A program made the translations under genes and the position numbers. A DNA stretch of 64,000 nucleotides from Wuchereria bancrofti (lineage: Eukaryota > Nematoda > Chromadorea > Rhabditida > Onchocercidae). Positions 50,601 to 63,350 of the stretch are shown piece by piece (position 1 is the first letter of the stretch; each line of letters begins with the position of its first letter). The notes beneath the pieces were generated by a model that worked only from the letters and a program-made list of their open reading frames with translations, searched no databases and had not been told where the DNA came from. The stretch lies in contig SSBO01000001.1 of NCBI GenBank assembly GCA_005281725.1, positions 2,402,399 to 2,466,398 of the forward strand, given 5' to 3'.

Positions 50601-53600
50601 TTCTGCTTTATGGACAGCTGCCATTGACATAACGAGCAGGGGGAACAGAAAAACGAATTTGACTAATTTCCACAAATTTTCGATCCATTTTCACACAGTA
50701 AATTCATCAAATCATCATCATTCTCTCTCTCTCTCTCTCTGCCATACGCTGGCAGTAGCGTATTACTAACATAAGCTTTTACTACTTACTCATTCGTATC
50801 GATTACTATAATATATAGACTGAACAACACTTCTATCCAATTACTCCAAATTCTATTGGACTATTTAGAATTTAACGGTACAGGTTGAACTTGCACATGT
50901 TGTAAGATTAATGACTACTAATTTCATTTGAAAAATTCATTCACATCAATATTATGCGTTTACAAACTGCTATCACCACTACTGCTACTCTCCTACTCTC
51001 ATACTTTAAACAATAAACAGTTATACAAATAGTTCACCACTGATTTATTACAATAAATTGTCAATATATAACTCCAGAAACAAAAATAGAAAAAATGTAA
51101 ATTAAATCAGTGACAGATTGATTTTGTTACACTTCAAATCTTAGAGATAACTGGCACGATTCAATGCCTAATAACTGGAGATAATAGATGAAAAATATGC
51201 TAAAAGACATAAGTACTGATTCCATCACTAATGAAAGAAAGTTGGTGCGATCAAAAGAATATCATCTCAGTCAGTAAATAAGGAAAAATTTTTTTGTGAA
51301 AACGGCAAAAAAGCAAAAATGCACATTTGAGCACTCTATGTTCTAAGAACTAACTTAATATATAACAGGACATATGATAGCATTTTTTCTCAACAGAATA
51401 CTATATGGCATGGAGCATGAAAAGGCCAAAGTTATTCAAGCGTTAGTAATTACAGTCGTAGGTGCAATGCAAAATCATTCACTTAGTTGCTATGCCAGTT
51501 CCACCATGTATACATGAAGTGAAGAAAAAAATCAATGGAACATAACTTCTGAACTTATTACGGGGTCATCCATACTTCCCATCATTATTTTAATTTCTAT
51601 AAAATATCCCCTCAATATCAGCTATAAGGGTAACGCAGAAAGTACATATACATTTCTCTAACATAAAATAAACAATCGAATAGCTTTTTCGCTAAAGAAA
51701 AAAAAAGATCAAGATCAATACGCGAAAGAAAAGAATTCCCTGGCGCAGCAACAAAATGCAATCAGAAAGAAAAATTGTTTACTAACAGATGGAAATACGG
51801 CAAAAATAAAGCGCCAATGCGTCATTGTCGAACGTAATTTTCTTTTTGTTCCTACAGAAAGACTATGACCATAGACGCCTAAATAATAATAAAAAGAAAA
51901 AAATTAATATGCCAGTTCAGTGAAAATGATGAAAAGGATATAATTTGCTTCACAAATGAAAGTTCACCAAAAAAAAAATGAAAAATGTCGTAGCTATTCT
52001 TCACAATGTACCCACCCATATATATTTGCAATCACCAAATGTATCATACAGTTTTTGCATTGTTTCGTAACGTCGATTTCAATTTCTAAACTTATTTCGC
52101 AAAAGAAGTGATACATTTACTGAGTTAAACATCATCTTATGGTTCACTATGGATCATAGTATTAAAAACATTTCTTATTATTCACAAAATATTGAATATC
52201 AGAGTGATACAATAATAACATAATGATAATATGGAAATGCAAAATATAATGTAATATAATATATAATGTAATAATATAATAACAGTATAATATAATGTAA
52301 TGTATAACGATATAAATATATGAAGAAAATTATTTCTGTCCGTAAATCTCATTATCCTTTTATAATCAACTATTGTTAGCAATCGAATTAACTTGTCATT
52401 TTTCTCGAGATCTAAACAGTTTACTGATAAAACACTAAAAAAACAACTAAACAAAAAAAATTGTCACTATACAACATTAGGCATGTGAAAGCGAGAAAAA
52501 AGGCAATTGGAGTAATATTTTATTTGAAATATTAACGTGTCTTGAATGCGAACATAATAATAAACTCGAGATGTAGCAAAGTCCAAAAATGAACATTATT
52601 ATTATTATATGTGTATATGTAATAATAACAATAATAATATAATAAATATATATGCCTCTCCCTTCGTACCAACAATACCTGACATCAGTTCAACTTTCCT
52701 CTTCTTCTTTTCGGCAAACATTCATTCTCCCTTCTATCCAATGTGCAGTACTCTCTTCTTCTCCAACTACTACCCCTACCCAAACAGATGGATGGATGAA
52801 CTAAATCAAATGGAACCAAAACCGACCAGTGACAGATGACAATTGCTCTCTATACAGGTCCCTTCAACAACTCTTTTTCCCTTCACTTACTTCTTCCTTT
52901 TTATTTCCACCTGTAAATAGCCTCTAGTACAATAAATGCATCTATGTCTATACTGTATTTCTATGCAACCGTTTGCTATTTAAACTCCATCAAACTACTT
53001 GGAGATAATGGCGACGATGGTGATATAATGACATTCAAAGTAATGCTCCTCTAATGTACCTGCTTCTACACTTTCATTTCACCATGAAACTTTGCTGTCA
53101 ATTATTTTTATATGAATTAAATCAACGATTACATCCTCTTTCTTACTCTGTTTCTTTTTTCCTTGCAATTTAGTTTCTATTCATCGCTTCTTTCTCGATT
53201 AAAATTTAATTCCACACCGTAATGGAATTGCTTACAGAAGCAAATGAATGTGTGACTTTTTAAACGCGCTTAGAATTACAACTTCTCAGTAACTGAATCG
53301 CAAAATGATACTCATAAAATAGAAACAAACCGCTTTCTTTGCATGTGCCGCACAGTACCCACAATATTTGACATTCTTCGATCCACCGCCTTCTTCACAT
53401 AATAAGCCTTCAGCTTGTGCGCAAGTAACATGAAAGCACTAACACAAAATAATATTCATCAGTGACAGACAAGAACAAACTTTCAGTAAACGATAATAAC
53501 AAACATAGAGGATAAAAAAAATCTAGTCAAACTGACATGCTGATGAATTGTCTGAAAAAAAATTTTCGATCGAAAAAATTTATTTACGTAATTATTTATC

Positions 53601-55813
53601 TTAATTACATAAATTCATTTCGCACATAAGCCCAATCCACCAACACTTCATAAACATTCTTAGTAAAATTAAAGAATGAGATATTTCTATTCTAAATACA
53701 TATTCCTATTTAATTAGTCAAATAAAAAAGGATGCTACTGGTTCATATTGTCAACATCTTATGCTTGTTCATTTATTCTTGTTATACGCTAATCTTACCT
53801 TCTTACAACCAGGTTTATTACACGGCATGCATGCACCAAGATACGCTCGTTTTTCCTCCCCACGTTCCATACATAGGTAACACTGCTGTTGAAACCTGCA
53901 ATGTATGACATCTTCAGTGAACATATGACATTCCAATCACATTGTCACTGCAAAAAATTTCATGAAAAAAAAAACAGTGGATGAAAAGCAACATAATTTA
54001 AAGAAATCGTGACAGACACATGTATTTGTTAGGCACTTTTCTGCAATTGCCAAAAAAGTTCAAAAACCTAATGCTTTAAGATAGTTGCGAGCTCCATAGT
54101 CTCACCAAATGGCTAAACTAAGTTCAGTTGCAAAATAAACTTAAGCTAGAGCAACAGAATAATCTGGAACTTTAAAGTGGCAGGTCAGAACAGATATGGG
54201 GAGACTTAGTTATGTGAATTTCAAAATTAAATTGGAAAAAACTAACCGTTCCAGTGGAACATCACTAAGAATTACTGGGTCCATACTGTGGACATCCCCA
54301 AAACGCACTTCCGGTATGTACAAGGCGCAGATGACATGTGCCCATTCTAAAACTGAAACTGAATATAGCAAAAAATTAAAGACGAGAAATCAAAAAAAAA
54401 GAGCTATACATTTATAAACCAATAAATCAATTGCTGACTGCTAATAATAATTCCAAAATCTAACAGATTCCAACAAATTAGAACTGAGCTAAAAGAAAAC
54501 AACAAGGGCGCAGTCTTTATGATTTTCAAAGCAATCACCACATTCTGGAAAGATTTAATATCTCTAAACGAATTAATCAAGCATATATCTCGCTTTTGAT
54601 TGTGCGAATTAATCCTTCGGTTCAACTGTTACATTTTATGAGAAGCTCCTAGCTACTACCATTAAAACTGCTCCTACAGAGCAGAATGTGTTGAGAATTC
54701 AGAGATTACACGGTAACCTTTCCACACATTCGTCAGAAGGAAGAGTGATGATAATACCACGTATTTGTAGTGTTTACTCAAGATGATATATACATAAATA
54801 TCACACGATCTAGACTATCGCAACACTGACCATCATTATCGGTCCGTTTGAGTGCACCATGACCAAAGGGACACAATTTACAACGCGGTATTTCGCGTAC
54901 CTCTCCAACATCACCGTTATTTCCGTTATACTGCGAATGTGCAATAAAATCGGCACACTTTGCACAATACCATTCACCTTCTGGTACTTCAACAATACCA
55001 TAACAGCCTGAAAATCACATAATAATGACCCTACAACAACTCATTAAAACAATTCGGTTTTTTCTATTTTTTTCTTCTATTTGATTATAAAAAAAAATAA
55101 CTGTGTTTTATAACGAGCAAATGCAATTCTATTTTAAAGCATTGTTACTAGCCATTAACTACAAGTAAACAGTCAAATTTTATGGAGTTAAAAGAGCTCT
55201 AGGTTGGCAGATTATGCGACAAGTTCTAGCTCAGAGAAATAAACGACAAATAAAACGAAGACTATGAAAGGCATGCAGCTTTGATGATTAACAGTTAACC
55301 TCTATGAGAAGGAGGAGGTGAAGAATCTCCCCAACCAGTTTACAAAACTATACTTTCTGAATAATTTACATATTAGCAATCACATAATTATTGCTAGTAA
55401 CAGTAATAAAACATAATATATTAATCTTAACTAAGGAAATGCATAATTTCTCCTAACGATTCGATGCCATTCAATTGCCCCATTTACATTCATTGTTATT
55501 ATACATATGTGAAATCAGTAGAAATGTGAAGCAATATGAATGCAATAATTGATTTCTATTCAGACAATGTTCGTATCTCTCATGGTGGATGGTAAAATTG
55601 ATGGTGAAACTAGCCGCCGATAACAACACAACTCATTGCCCTTTGTACAAATGAATTATTCACTTTTTATGCATCTCCTCTGTGTGTAATGTAAAAATAG
55701 AAATACCGTAGTCTCCGTCATCTTTCTAAATCAATTGTCATTTTCGCAGAAACATGCATGTTTATATCACAAGATGCCAAATAACATCTGTATTAACTGC
55801 TATGATGATACCA

Positions 55814-55852
<39 letters not shown>

Positions 55853-57745
55853 GTTGCTGTAGCAACAACACTACAGTGGATCTAAGTGATAATGTTCAGC
55901 GAGCGTGCTTAAATGAGTATATATAATCTGGGCGTAAATGAGTATATATAACCTGTAGTAGTGGACGTGAAAGAAGGGAGAGAAAGGAAAGACGAACAAA
56001 CCCTAATAACCAATAGTATGTATATTAAATCTAGAGGAGAAAGCAAATATCGCCGTTGATTATTCAGTGGTCGTTACTACTAGAATGACGACGACAACAA
56101 TGGTGACAACTATAAATGGCGATCATGACAACAAAATCAATGATAATGTTGACGAGAAGTTTTGGCTACGCACATAGAGTAAACAAATCAACATTCGGAA
56201 TGCGTTGAGACCGAATCGATCAGTCGTAAGAAATGTACAAAGACATAAACAATCACTTCATTTAACTGCCTAAAATTTGTGAATTAGAACAGTGGTGGAT
56301 TGCATCTTGCAATCTTTACTCAAAGTGAACCAACAAAAGGAATTTCTACAAAGGAAAGAAAAACGTTTCATAGTCATCTCAAATAGTTTTCATAGACTCA
56401 AAATTATTCTTTCTGCTTTCTTAAAAGAATTAACAAAAACCTCAAGGATTTGATGCTCATGTTTGTCGAACAATTTCGTCCTTCCAATATATATATCATC
56501 ATTATCAACATTGCAATCATCTATCTCTCTAACCAGACAATGAAGCATATGAGTAGTCATCTGTCAGTACTTTCAAGTAATGTCACTATCAAACAACAGT
56601 AAAAGGTAATGACCAATTGTATTCAAAAATTATCGTCAACATATACAAACAATGGCGACATGCATGTATGCAATAGTAGGAAACGATTTTGGATTAAAAA
56701 TAAAAAAGGGGGAAGCTATGGAAAAGAATGTTAATGTCAAGAGCAACACTTTGCTACAACTGCTAACGCTGTTTCCTCTTTCTCTTTCCCTCTCTTTTGC
56801 ACCATAATCTCCCATTAAATAAAGTGCAATTTCTCCAAAGAGAAAAATAAGGAATGCATTTTATGGTACCATAGACAATGACACGCATAACAAGTAACAC
56901 ACACACACACACATACATAATACATACACACATTAGTAGCTGTCCCCCTTTTTAACCAATGAAATAAAACTATGGACTAGAAAAAAGATAAAATGGTATG
57001 TTCTACCAACACTGTATATGCCTATATCCAACCAATCAACTAACCATAAGAAATGCTGCGAGCTAAAACATGAGTTTCTAGCGATTACTAATATCACACT
57101 GGTAGTTGTAACCCGTTTTCACAATGCAAAACTATTGAAACATGCATTTTTTGCATGCATTCTTATAATTATACAATTTTCTCCTGGCAAATATCGAAGA
57201 AACAACACACTGTTCACTACAAGTTACATGATAGCATTTGGGAAGCGAAAAAATGATTTGTAGTTTTCATATTCAGAAGAATAAAAATCTTAAGATTGAA
57301 TTTAGTAAATATTGAAGCCATATATAGCCATTGCAGCCATGTAAAAATCTTAAGATTGAATTTAATGTTAAAAAAATATTCCCAAAATAAGATAGTGTCG
57401 ATAAATCAAAAGAAGATGGTGGCAATAACAGCAACCCTTTCGAAATACCCCTATCCAACTCAAGAAAACTTCCACGACAGTAGTGCGAACGGAACAATCT
57501 GTCAACAAATACACGTCAGATCGATCAGTCAATGGTTCAGCATCGTAACTTAACAAGACAAAAAAAACTTCCATTAATCGAGTTAAAAATTGAAATAATT
57601 CGAAATCAAAGATAAAGGAAAAGTAAAAAAAGAAACACATACCTTGATGAACAGCAACTTCACAGTTGGGACCATCGCAATAAACAAGCGGGTTCGATTC
57701 CCAACCATTCTCGTCGGCACAGACGCAACAGCCGCCAAGCATTTC
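44634..57745 (-). CDS. zfp-1: ZFP-1 / AF10 (MLLT10) orthologue: PHD-extPHD-OM-LZ chromatin protein
   Basis: Minus-strand exons in phase are 57745-57643, 55007-54831, 54346-54247, 53895-53799, 53438-53331, 49926-49729, 49317-49175, 49023-48907, 48730-48583, 48479-48341, 47998-47892, 47657-47510, 47396-47258, 47049-46859, 46488-46329, 46070-45573, 45229-44923 and 44807-44634, about 1,016 residues from the ATG at 57742. Residues 1-195 hold PHD1 (MLGGCCVCADENGW, CDGPNCEVAVHQG, WYCAKC), then the extended PHD (WAHVICALYIPEVRF, CYLCMERG, CFHVTCAQAEGLLCEE, KYCGYC). A basic NLS-like segment (VKRKAADTAERPKRPRNNK) lies near 445-465. OM-LZ is MEELLERQWEQGSHFLM plus LLSCLHELKMENIRLEETL and RRRDHLLALNTRL (about 615-675). 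AF10 OM-LZ binds DOT1L and the PHD module reads H3K27, so a DOT1L cofactor role is expected. Linkers carry poly-Gly, poly-Gln and poly-Ala. One intron uses a GC donor. The 49175 donor has an alternative at 49192. Confidence 0.9.
49927..53330 (-). other. 3.4-kb zfp-1 intron
   Basis: The intron lies between the last PHD exon (donor GTTTGT) and the Gly-rich exon, both phase 0. It contains a (TC) tract at about 50722-50740 and a TA/AATA-rich stretch near 52190-52320. No further exon could be supported, but small Ser/Thr-rich exons would be easy to miss. Confidence 0.5.
55008..57642 (-). other. 2.6-kb zfp-1 intron
   Basis: This phase-1 intron splits PHD1 between VAVHQG and CYGI. It contains a (TAA) tract at about 55817-55852, an (AC) tract at about 56897-56913 and a 60-bp-spaced repeat at 57282/57342. 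No coding signal was found. Confidence 0.6.
57282..57364. repeat. 23-bp repeat with 60-bp spacing
   Basis: TAAAAATCTTAAGATTGAAT followed by TTA occurs exactly at 57282-57304 and 57342-57364, inside the zfp-1 intron that interrupts PHD1. Confidence 0.8.
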
Positions 57746-57748
57746 CTA
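57746..57748 (-). promoter_or_regulatory. Acceptor immediately before the conserved zfp-1 ATG
   Basis: On the minus strand CATTTCTAG then GAA then ATG (57742). It is either a cis acceptor for an exon that begins with the conserved Glu of EMxGGCCVC, or a trans-splice site giving a 3-nt leader. Confidence 0.5.
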
Positions 57749-57813
57749 GAAATGATAACAACCATTAACAGTGCTTCAGGAAATAACTAAGACCAAATGA
57801 AAGTTTAATTTAC

Positions 57814-57899
57814 AATAAAATGTTCCCCACAGGCATGGAAACAGCCATGACAGACCAATACTTCTTTATCAACAGAATCTAAACTTACTTCTTTTACAT
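57814..57899 (-). other. Candidate upstream zfp-1 exon, Cys/His-rich
   Basis: An open segment bounded by a TTTCTCAG acceptor and a GTAAAT donor lies 68 nt upstream of the first PHD exon and joins it in phase 0. It would encode about 28 residues including KEVLVCHGCFHACGEHFI, with three Cys and three His in eleven residues. It needs an upstream exon ending in phase 1, which I did not find. AF10 proteins I know do not have such a segment, so it may be an alternative exon or a chance open frame. Confidence 0.35.
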
Positions 57900-59135
57900 C
57901 TGAGAAATGAATATTTTAACGGTGATTCATACCTGATCTTCAAACTACGAAAATCGATTCTTACTTAAAAACTCTCGTGCTCATCTCTTTGATCATTATC
58001 TTAGTGATGATGTTTAAGTGGGAAATTATATTAGATAGAAAAAAATTGGATAGAGGATAATGAATGCGATTAAACACTGTATATCGATACAGCAGTACAC
58101 GCCTCAACTGAATCAACTTTTAAAATTACTTATATCTGTACTTTTTCGTCTTACGTTGTTCACACTTATCATTATAAATGTACAATAAATGAAGCAAACC
58201 AACTTTATTTACTACAACATTTTCGGCTCGAGAAGTGCCTGCTTCATTCGGGATATTTGCCACTGCCGTCCGTTTACCAATTGCTTCCTTTTGACGCAAA
58301 TGCTAAATCTGTTGAAAAGAAACATTACTTTTGGTTATCACCTCATCTCTCTATCTCATCGCTGTCAATACGATTATCATCATAATAATGATAAAAAATA
58401 AGTCGTGTACATTCAGAACTGATAGATATATATATATAATTCAAAATGCAACAAATGTAAACATATATATATGCTATAAAACTGTGACTAAGACAAAGGA
58501 AAACATATTAATATGTTTAGAAAAGCATTGCAAAAACAGAAAAACTTTTAATGTGAGCAAAGCCACTGAGATATGTAAACTTTCTAAGGTATAATGTGCT
58601 TAGATATTAAACAATACACTGCTCAACTAAAAAAGTCATCAATCTTTCATTATTCAGTCATATCAAAGACTGATGTCATATCCTTAAAAAACAGAAAACT
58701 CATTTGTAAACTTGACAATAGCAAATGTCTTATTTACTAAATCACATCTAACTAGTATTTCTTCTTGTAAATCAAATCATCACATATTCAAAAATTTCCG
58801 TATTCTCCCAGGGATAATCAAATCTACTACGGGTAAAAAGGGGAGAGATTTGTCCATCTAATCTAAATAAGCGAAATTCCGAAGGGAACAGAGATGATAT
58901 AGAAGACTTGTCCTACTGGCAAATACCCCCCACAAGGTATATATATATATATCACATCATCTCTTCAAATAGCACTAATATCGATTTCGATCAACACAAT
59001 AAATGGTGTGAAATGGAAAAATGACAAACTAACGTTGCTTCAAAACGAAGTCGTAAAAAGAAGTTCCTTAAAAGGACGTCCGAAATGCGAAAGAACCTTG
59101 AAAAATTTCTTCACATACAAAAACACACACGCATA

Positions 59136-59180
59136 CATATATATATATATATATATACAGATACATACATACATACATAC
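59136..59180. repeat. (AT)n / (ATAC)n microsatellite
   Basis: Eleven AT dinucleotides are followed by ACAG and then five ATAC units. Tracts of this kind are length-variable. Confidence 0.9.
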
Positions 59181-62059
59181 ACAAATACATACTCATGCAT
59201 AAACGAAAATTATTTCTCTTTTCACGACTTACCAATTAAATGAATTACGATACGATAAGATACACACACATACATACACACAGCCATAGTTATAACCTTC
59301 AAACGTGACCAAAAATGAAATCCACTGCCCTGAAGTAATCGACGTTCAGCTATAATGAATCCTTGATCATCAACCTATTTCACAAATCAAATCAATCATT
59401 CACTGATCAGAAATTTTCTACAAATTCTCATTCAAATCACTCTATTCCAATATAAAATATCATCAAACAGGAAGATATACAATATAAGTGATTTCTTATT
59501 ATGGCGACATCCGCTACTTAATAAAAGTTTCATAAGTTATTTCAAAAGATTATTTAAACATACGAAACTTACAATCATTACTTATGGAAAATCTTTCTAA
59601 ATGATAATTTAATCAATTCATCAATCGACTCGATTTCGATTCGATCCAATCCGTATCGCTTAGAAGACATTCCTTATAATAAACACTTAATCACTTCATT
59701 CATTATATTAGCACCAATACTATAACTGACCGTATGGTACCATTGCTTCTTCCATTAAAATTCCTTGAAAACAAAATAAAACGAAATGAAGAAACTGAAG
59801 TCTTTCCAAAAGCTCCGATCATTACGAAATGTGAAAAAAGGTTGCAGTTCTTTAGTTACATATACATACACACATGCATATACATACACACACATACACA
59901 TATACATACGCACATATGAAGTAAGAAGTAGAATTGGAAAAGGGAAGGGGAAAGGGAGCGAGGAGAGAAGAAAAAGTTGCTCTCTCGATGAAGATTTCCG
60001 ACGTCTCAATAGTTGAACAACCAACGGTAAGAGAATTAATGTCTGATGATGGATTGGTGTCGTTAAAGCCATTCTTACCACCGCCACTACCATCACCGCC
60101 ACCGCCACTACTACCACCGCCTTCCCCACCCGCTCCTCCTTCATCATCTTTTCAACCAACCTACTGCGGTGCTGTCTCCTTCATCACAACTTATTCACAA
60201 ACATACACATGCTCACACATACACACATACACTGATCCGCCAGCCAACCAAAGCAACCAAAGCAACCAAACAACCAAAGTGACGAATGAACGAACAAACG
60301 AACCAACCAGTGAAATTCAGCATAAGGAACAGGAAACATTAGCTTCTTCTTCTTCACGTTTGTTTTAAAGCTAACGAATCATTTCATCATCCATTCACAG
60401 ACAAATATTTTTCCACTCTAAAATTTCATCATATTGTCATCATCATCCTTTCCTTTAGTATCATTCATTCATTGCAACGATCGATTGCAGAATGAACGAA
60501 TGAAGAATGTAAAAAAGGCATTCGTTTGACATTTCCATTCATTTATTTATATCTCAATAATCACTCCTATTGATTAATTCTTTCACTAAATTACTAATAA
60601 TACTTATGTCGACTGATCTAATTATTTTACCTTATCACTTCTTATCATTCCTTTTTACTTTCATTTATCAACAGTAGACTGATATTTAGTTCGTTGACAT
60701 TTGTCGGATTAATTATTAGAAATATCGATGGATGGATGGATGGGATGGGTGGATGGATAGAAAAGAATCGATGCAACTATAGTATTCAATTTTGCAAACA
60801 GAATTATATAAAAGGATGAAGAGGACAGACAGAAAGATTGTCATTTATCATTTTATGAGAATTTTGTAACATCACAATCATCATTACTAGGTTTGATATC
60901 GTTTTATCAAGTTCAAGAGATCTTTTAACTGAAATGATGTAAATATTATATAATCCTTACGGTAATCCAGAAAAAAGTAAACTGCATCATATCGGATTGG
61001 ATCGGATCACATCGTGTCAAATCATACACCTCCTCATCTTTTCTACTCATTATTCACCGTAAATATCTTTTTAGCCGTCATATAAGTGGTTAACAAATAA
61101 GTAAACAAATGAATAAATTATGATAACGACAATGATAATAATATTAATAATGATGATAAAAATAAAGAAATAATAACAATTAACAGTAGTAAGATAATGC
61201 TAACATCGTCATTTCTACTTCATCCATTTTTATACAAACGAAAGATAAAATTTGATAAAAATTTTATCAAACTTTTGAAAGATCCTTTTGTTCAACCAAA
61301 GATTCTGTCGCTATTATTTCCCAAATTCTATCTTAGAATTCATAAAACAGCTTCACTTCATATGTAATTAGGTTAACGCTGATAGTGTCAACTGTGTATC
61401 GCTCCATGCGTTCATATTTTCTATCATTTCATCGCGAACCTTCCGCTTTTCTCCTTCATTTTTCCATATGCTTAAAATTTGTCCTTTCAAAATATAAATT
61501 GTATTTTCATAAACCTAATTTTTTCTTTGCTCATATTTAATTTAACATTTAAAAATATGCAAACATTCCGCATATAATAGTACTAAATTAAGTAAGTTTC
61601 ATTAAAATCAAATATGATATCCAACAGAAAAATCAACAAAAGAAAATACTACCAAACCTACCTAATCCATTTAATAATATATAAATGAATGGAGCAAAGC
61701 TGACCAACATTCTCCCTATTGTCCATTTGCCTATTTCATTTCATTTAAACAATAATCTTACTTTAAACAATAATCTTAAATTTGAGTAAATCGTTCACTA
61801 TAGTACATAATATCCTTATCTGTATGGAAAAAAGATAAGAGGAAAGAAGGAGAAACAGGTGTTATGAGGAAAGTTAAGGTGATAAGGTACCCATTCCATA
61901 TCAGTCCGAAAAACGACATTCACTACAACTATAATATGACTAAGAACGACGAATACATGAACTAAAAGATGAAGGAACTGAAGAAGAAAAAGGATGAGGA
62001 GGAAGAGGAAGAGGAAACGGTTGAATCGATAAGAATAATTAATAATTAACAAAAAAAGA

Positions 62060-62116
62060 TAATAATAATAATGGTAATAATAATAATAATAATAATAATA
62101 GTAATAATAATAATAA
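62060..62116. repeat. (TAA)n microsatellite
   Basis: Trinucleotide TAA/AAT units are interrupted by GG and G substitutions at about 62073 and 62101. Confidence 0.9.
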
Positions 62117-63059
62117 AATTAGTTAATAATAATAAATAATACTGATATATTCTTTAGAAAGAAAATGATGGAAAAAATCGATAGAAACAGAATGCTAGTT
62201 ATAAAATGCTCGTGCTAAAATATTACAGAGGTACTTACTAGTTCTGGTACCAAGTAACAACAGTTCATTCATTTCTTAAATGTTACAATTAAAGAGTTAA
62301 AATTATAAATGTTACTACAGACATATTAAGATATTAATAGGTAGTACAAAAGTGATTTATTTAATTTAAAAAATGAAAAAATAATAGGTAGAGAAGTAAA
62401 AGCCTTAAGAAATAGACGTGTGCGGTACAGACGAGTGAGCATAGCAACTAAGCGCAGTTGTGCTACTGCTACTACTGCTGCTGCTATTCGCCATCATTTG
62501 TCTCCCTTCGTCTCGATCGATAACTAGGCATTCCACTGAATCAGTATCGATCTGCACTCCGACATCTGCGCTCCTTCACCGCCTCACCCTCAACAACCAT
62601 CCATCTATCCAGCCATCCTTCTGCTCCTTCATCCTTCTACCGGTGCTTCCATTCATCAGTTACTACCTATATGTCTGTGCATTCATATGACGTCATAATC
62701 GAAATAATCTCTTGTATTTACGACATTTGCCAGTTTTTGCGCATAGTTATGAAAAGTAAGGGTTCATTATTAACAAATAGTATCAGTGTGCTAACTGTTT
62801 TACATGATTATTATGATGATTCATTCATCGTACGATAATAACGATGATGAGTCATTAACTGGTTTTGTTCACTGCATCAGTTGTCGTCGTCGTCGTTGTT
62901 ATTTATGACATATCGTATCGTGTTTCCTTTCCGGATGGTTACTGGAATTGATATTTACTGCTTACATATTTCTTTTCTTTCCCCTTTTTTCTCTTTCCCT
63001 TTCTCCATTCTCTCTTCTAACATTTCTTAACGCTATCTTCAAAATGAAGGTCTGACGCT

Positions 63060-63350
63060 GTACTTCTTGGTACCATTGGTGTGACTACTAGCACCGCACG
63101 TACCACACATATATCTTAGGTACCGCAACATTATTGCTATGGTTTGTTTACATCGTAGATATCATAACATTATTACTATATTCCGTTCGGTACCACTACT
63201 ACGATTATATAAATTGGAGATATCACTAAGTGTAATTATTTACACATTACTAATGCTGTTTTTACACTTTGGTATTACTATAACGAGAATTATTTACATT
63301 GCGGTATTTTTGCAATGATTATTTACATTACGGTACAGTTTACTGTTGAA
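63060..63350. repeat. Degenerate tandem repeat, ~30-40 bp units
   Basis: Seven or so imperfect units are built around GGTACC/GGTATT followed by a TTACTA-type block and ATTATTTACATT. Examples start near 63070, 63118, 63199, 63271, 63301 and 63331. The last two units (GCGGTATTTTTGCAATGATT and following) are the most similar. Confidence 0.65.

Larger units (their letters stand above)
57900..62999. other. Microsatellite-rich region upstream of zfp-1
   Basis: No gene is supported here. The stretch probably holds the zfp-1 promoter and perhaps a 5' exon. It contains (TA) tracts at about 58425-58438 and 58938-58952, (AT)/(ATAC) at 59136-59180, CATACA-type repeats at about 59861-59920, an AACCAA-rich run at about 60243-60310, GGAT repeats at about 60728-60760 and (TAA) at about 62060-62116. 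The 62450-62690 part is noticeably more GC-rich than its surroundings. Confidence 0.5.

Noticed and set aside
57685..57705. tRNA-like B box (GGGTTCGATTCCCAACC) on the plus strand
   Set aside because: It is the antisense of a coding stretch (GWESNPL) in the zfp-1 PHD exon. There is no matching A box, anticodon arm or acceptor stem around it.
59934..60368. Plus-strand 144-codon open frame with a Pro-rich segment
   Set aside because: Its composition comes from CCACCG and CACA-type simple repeats, and it shows no domain or splice partners. The antisense Gly-rich frame is mentioned only as a weak 5' exon candidate.
62460..62690. Plus-strand open frame beginning with a run of Leu, resembling a signal peptide
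   Set aside because: It has no ATG start (begins TTG), low complexity, no joining exons and no recognisable mature domain. It lies in the likely upstream region of zfp-1.
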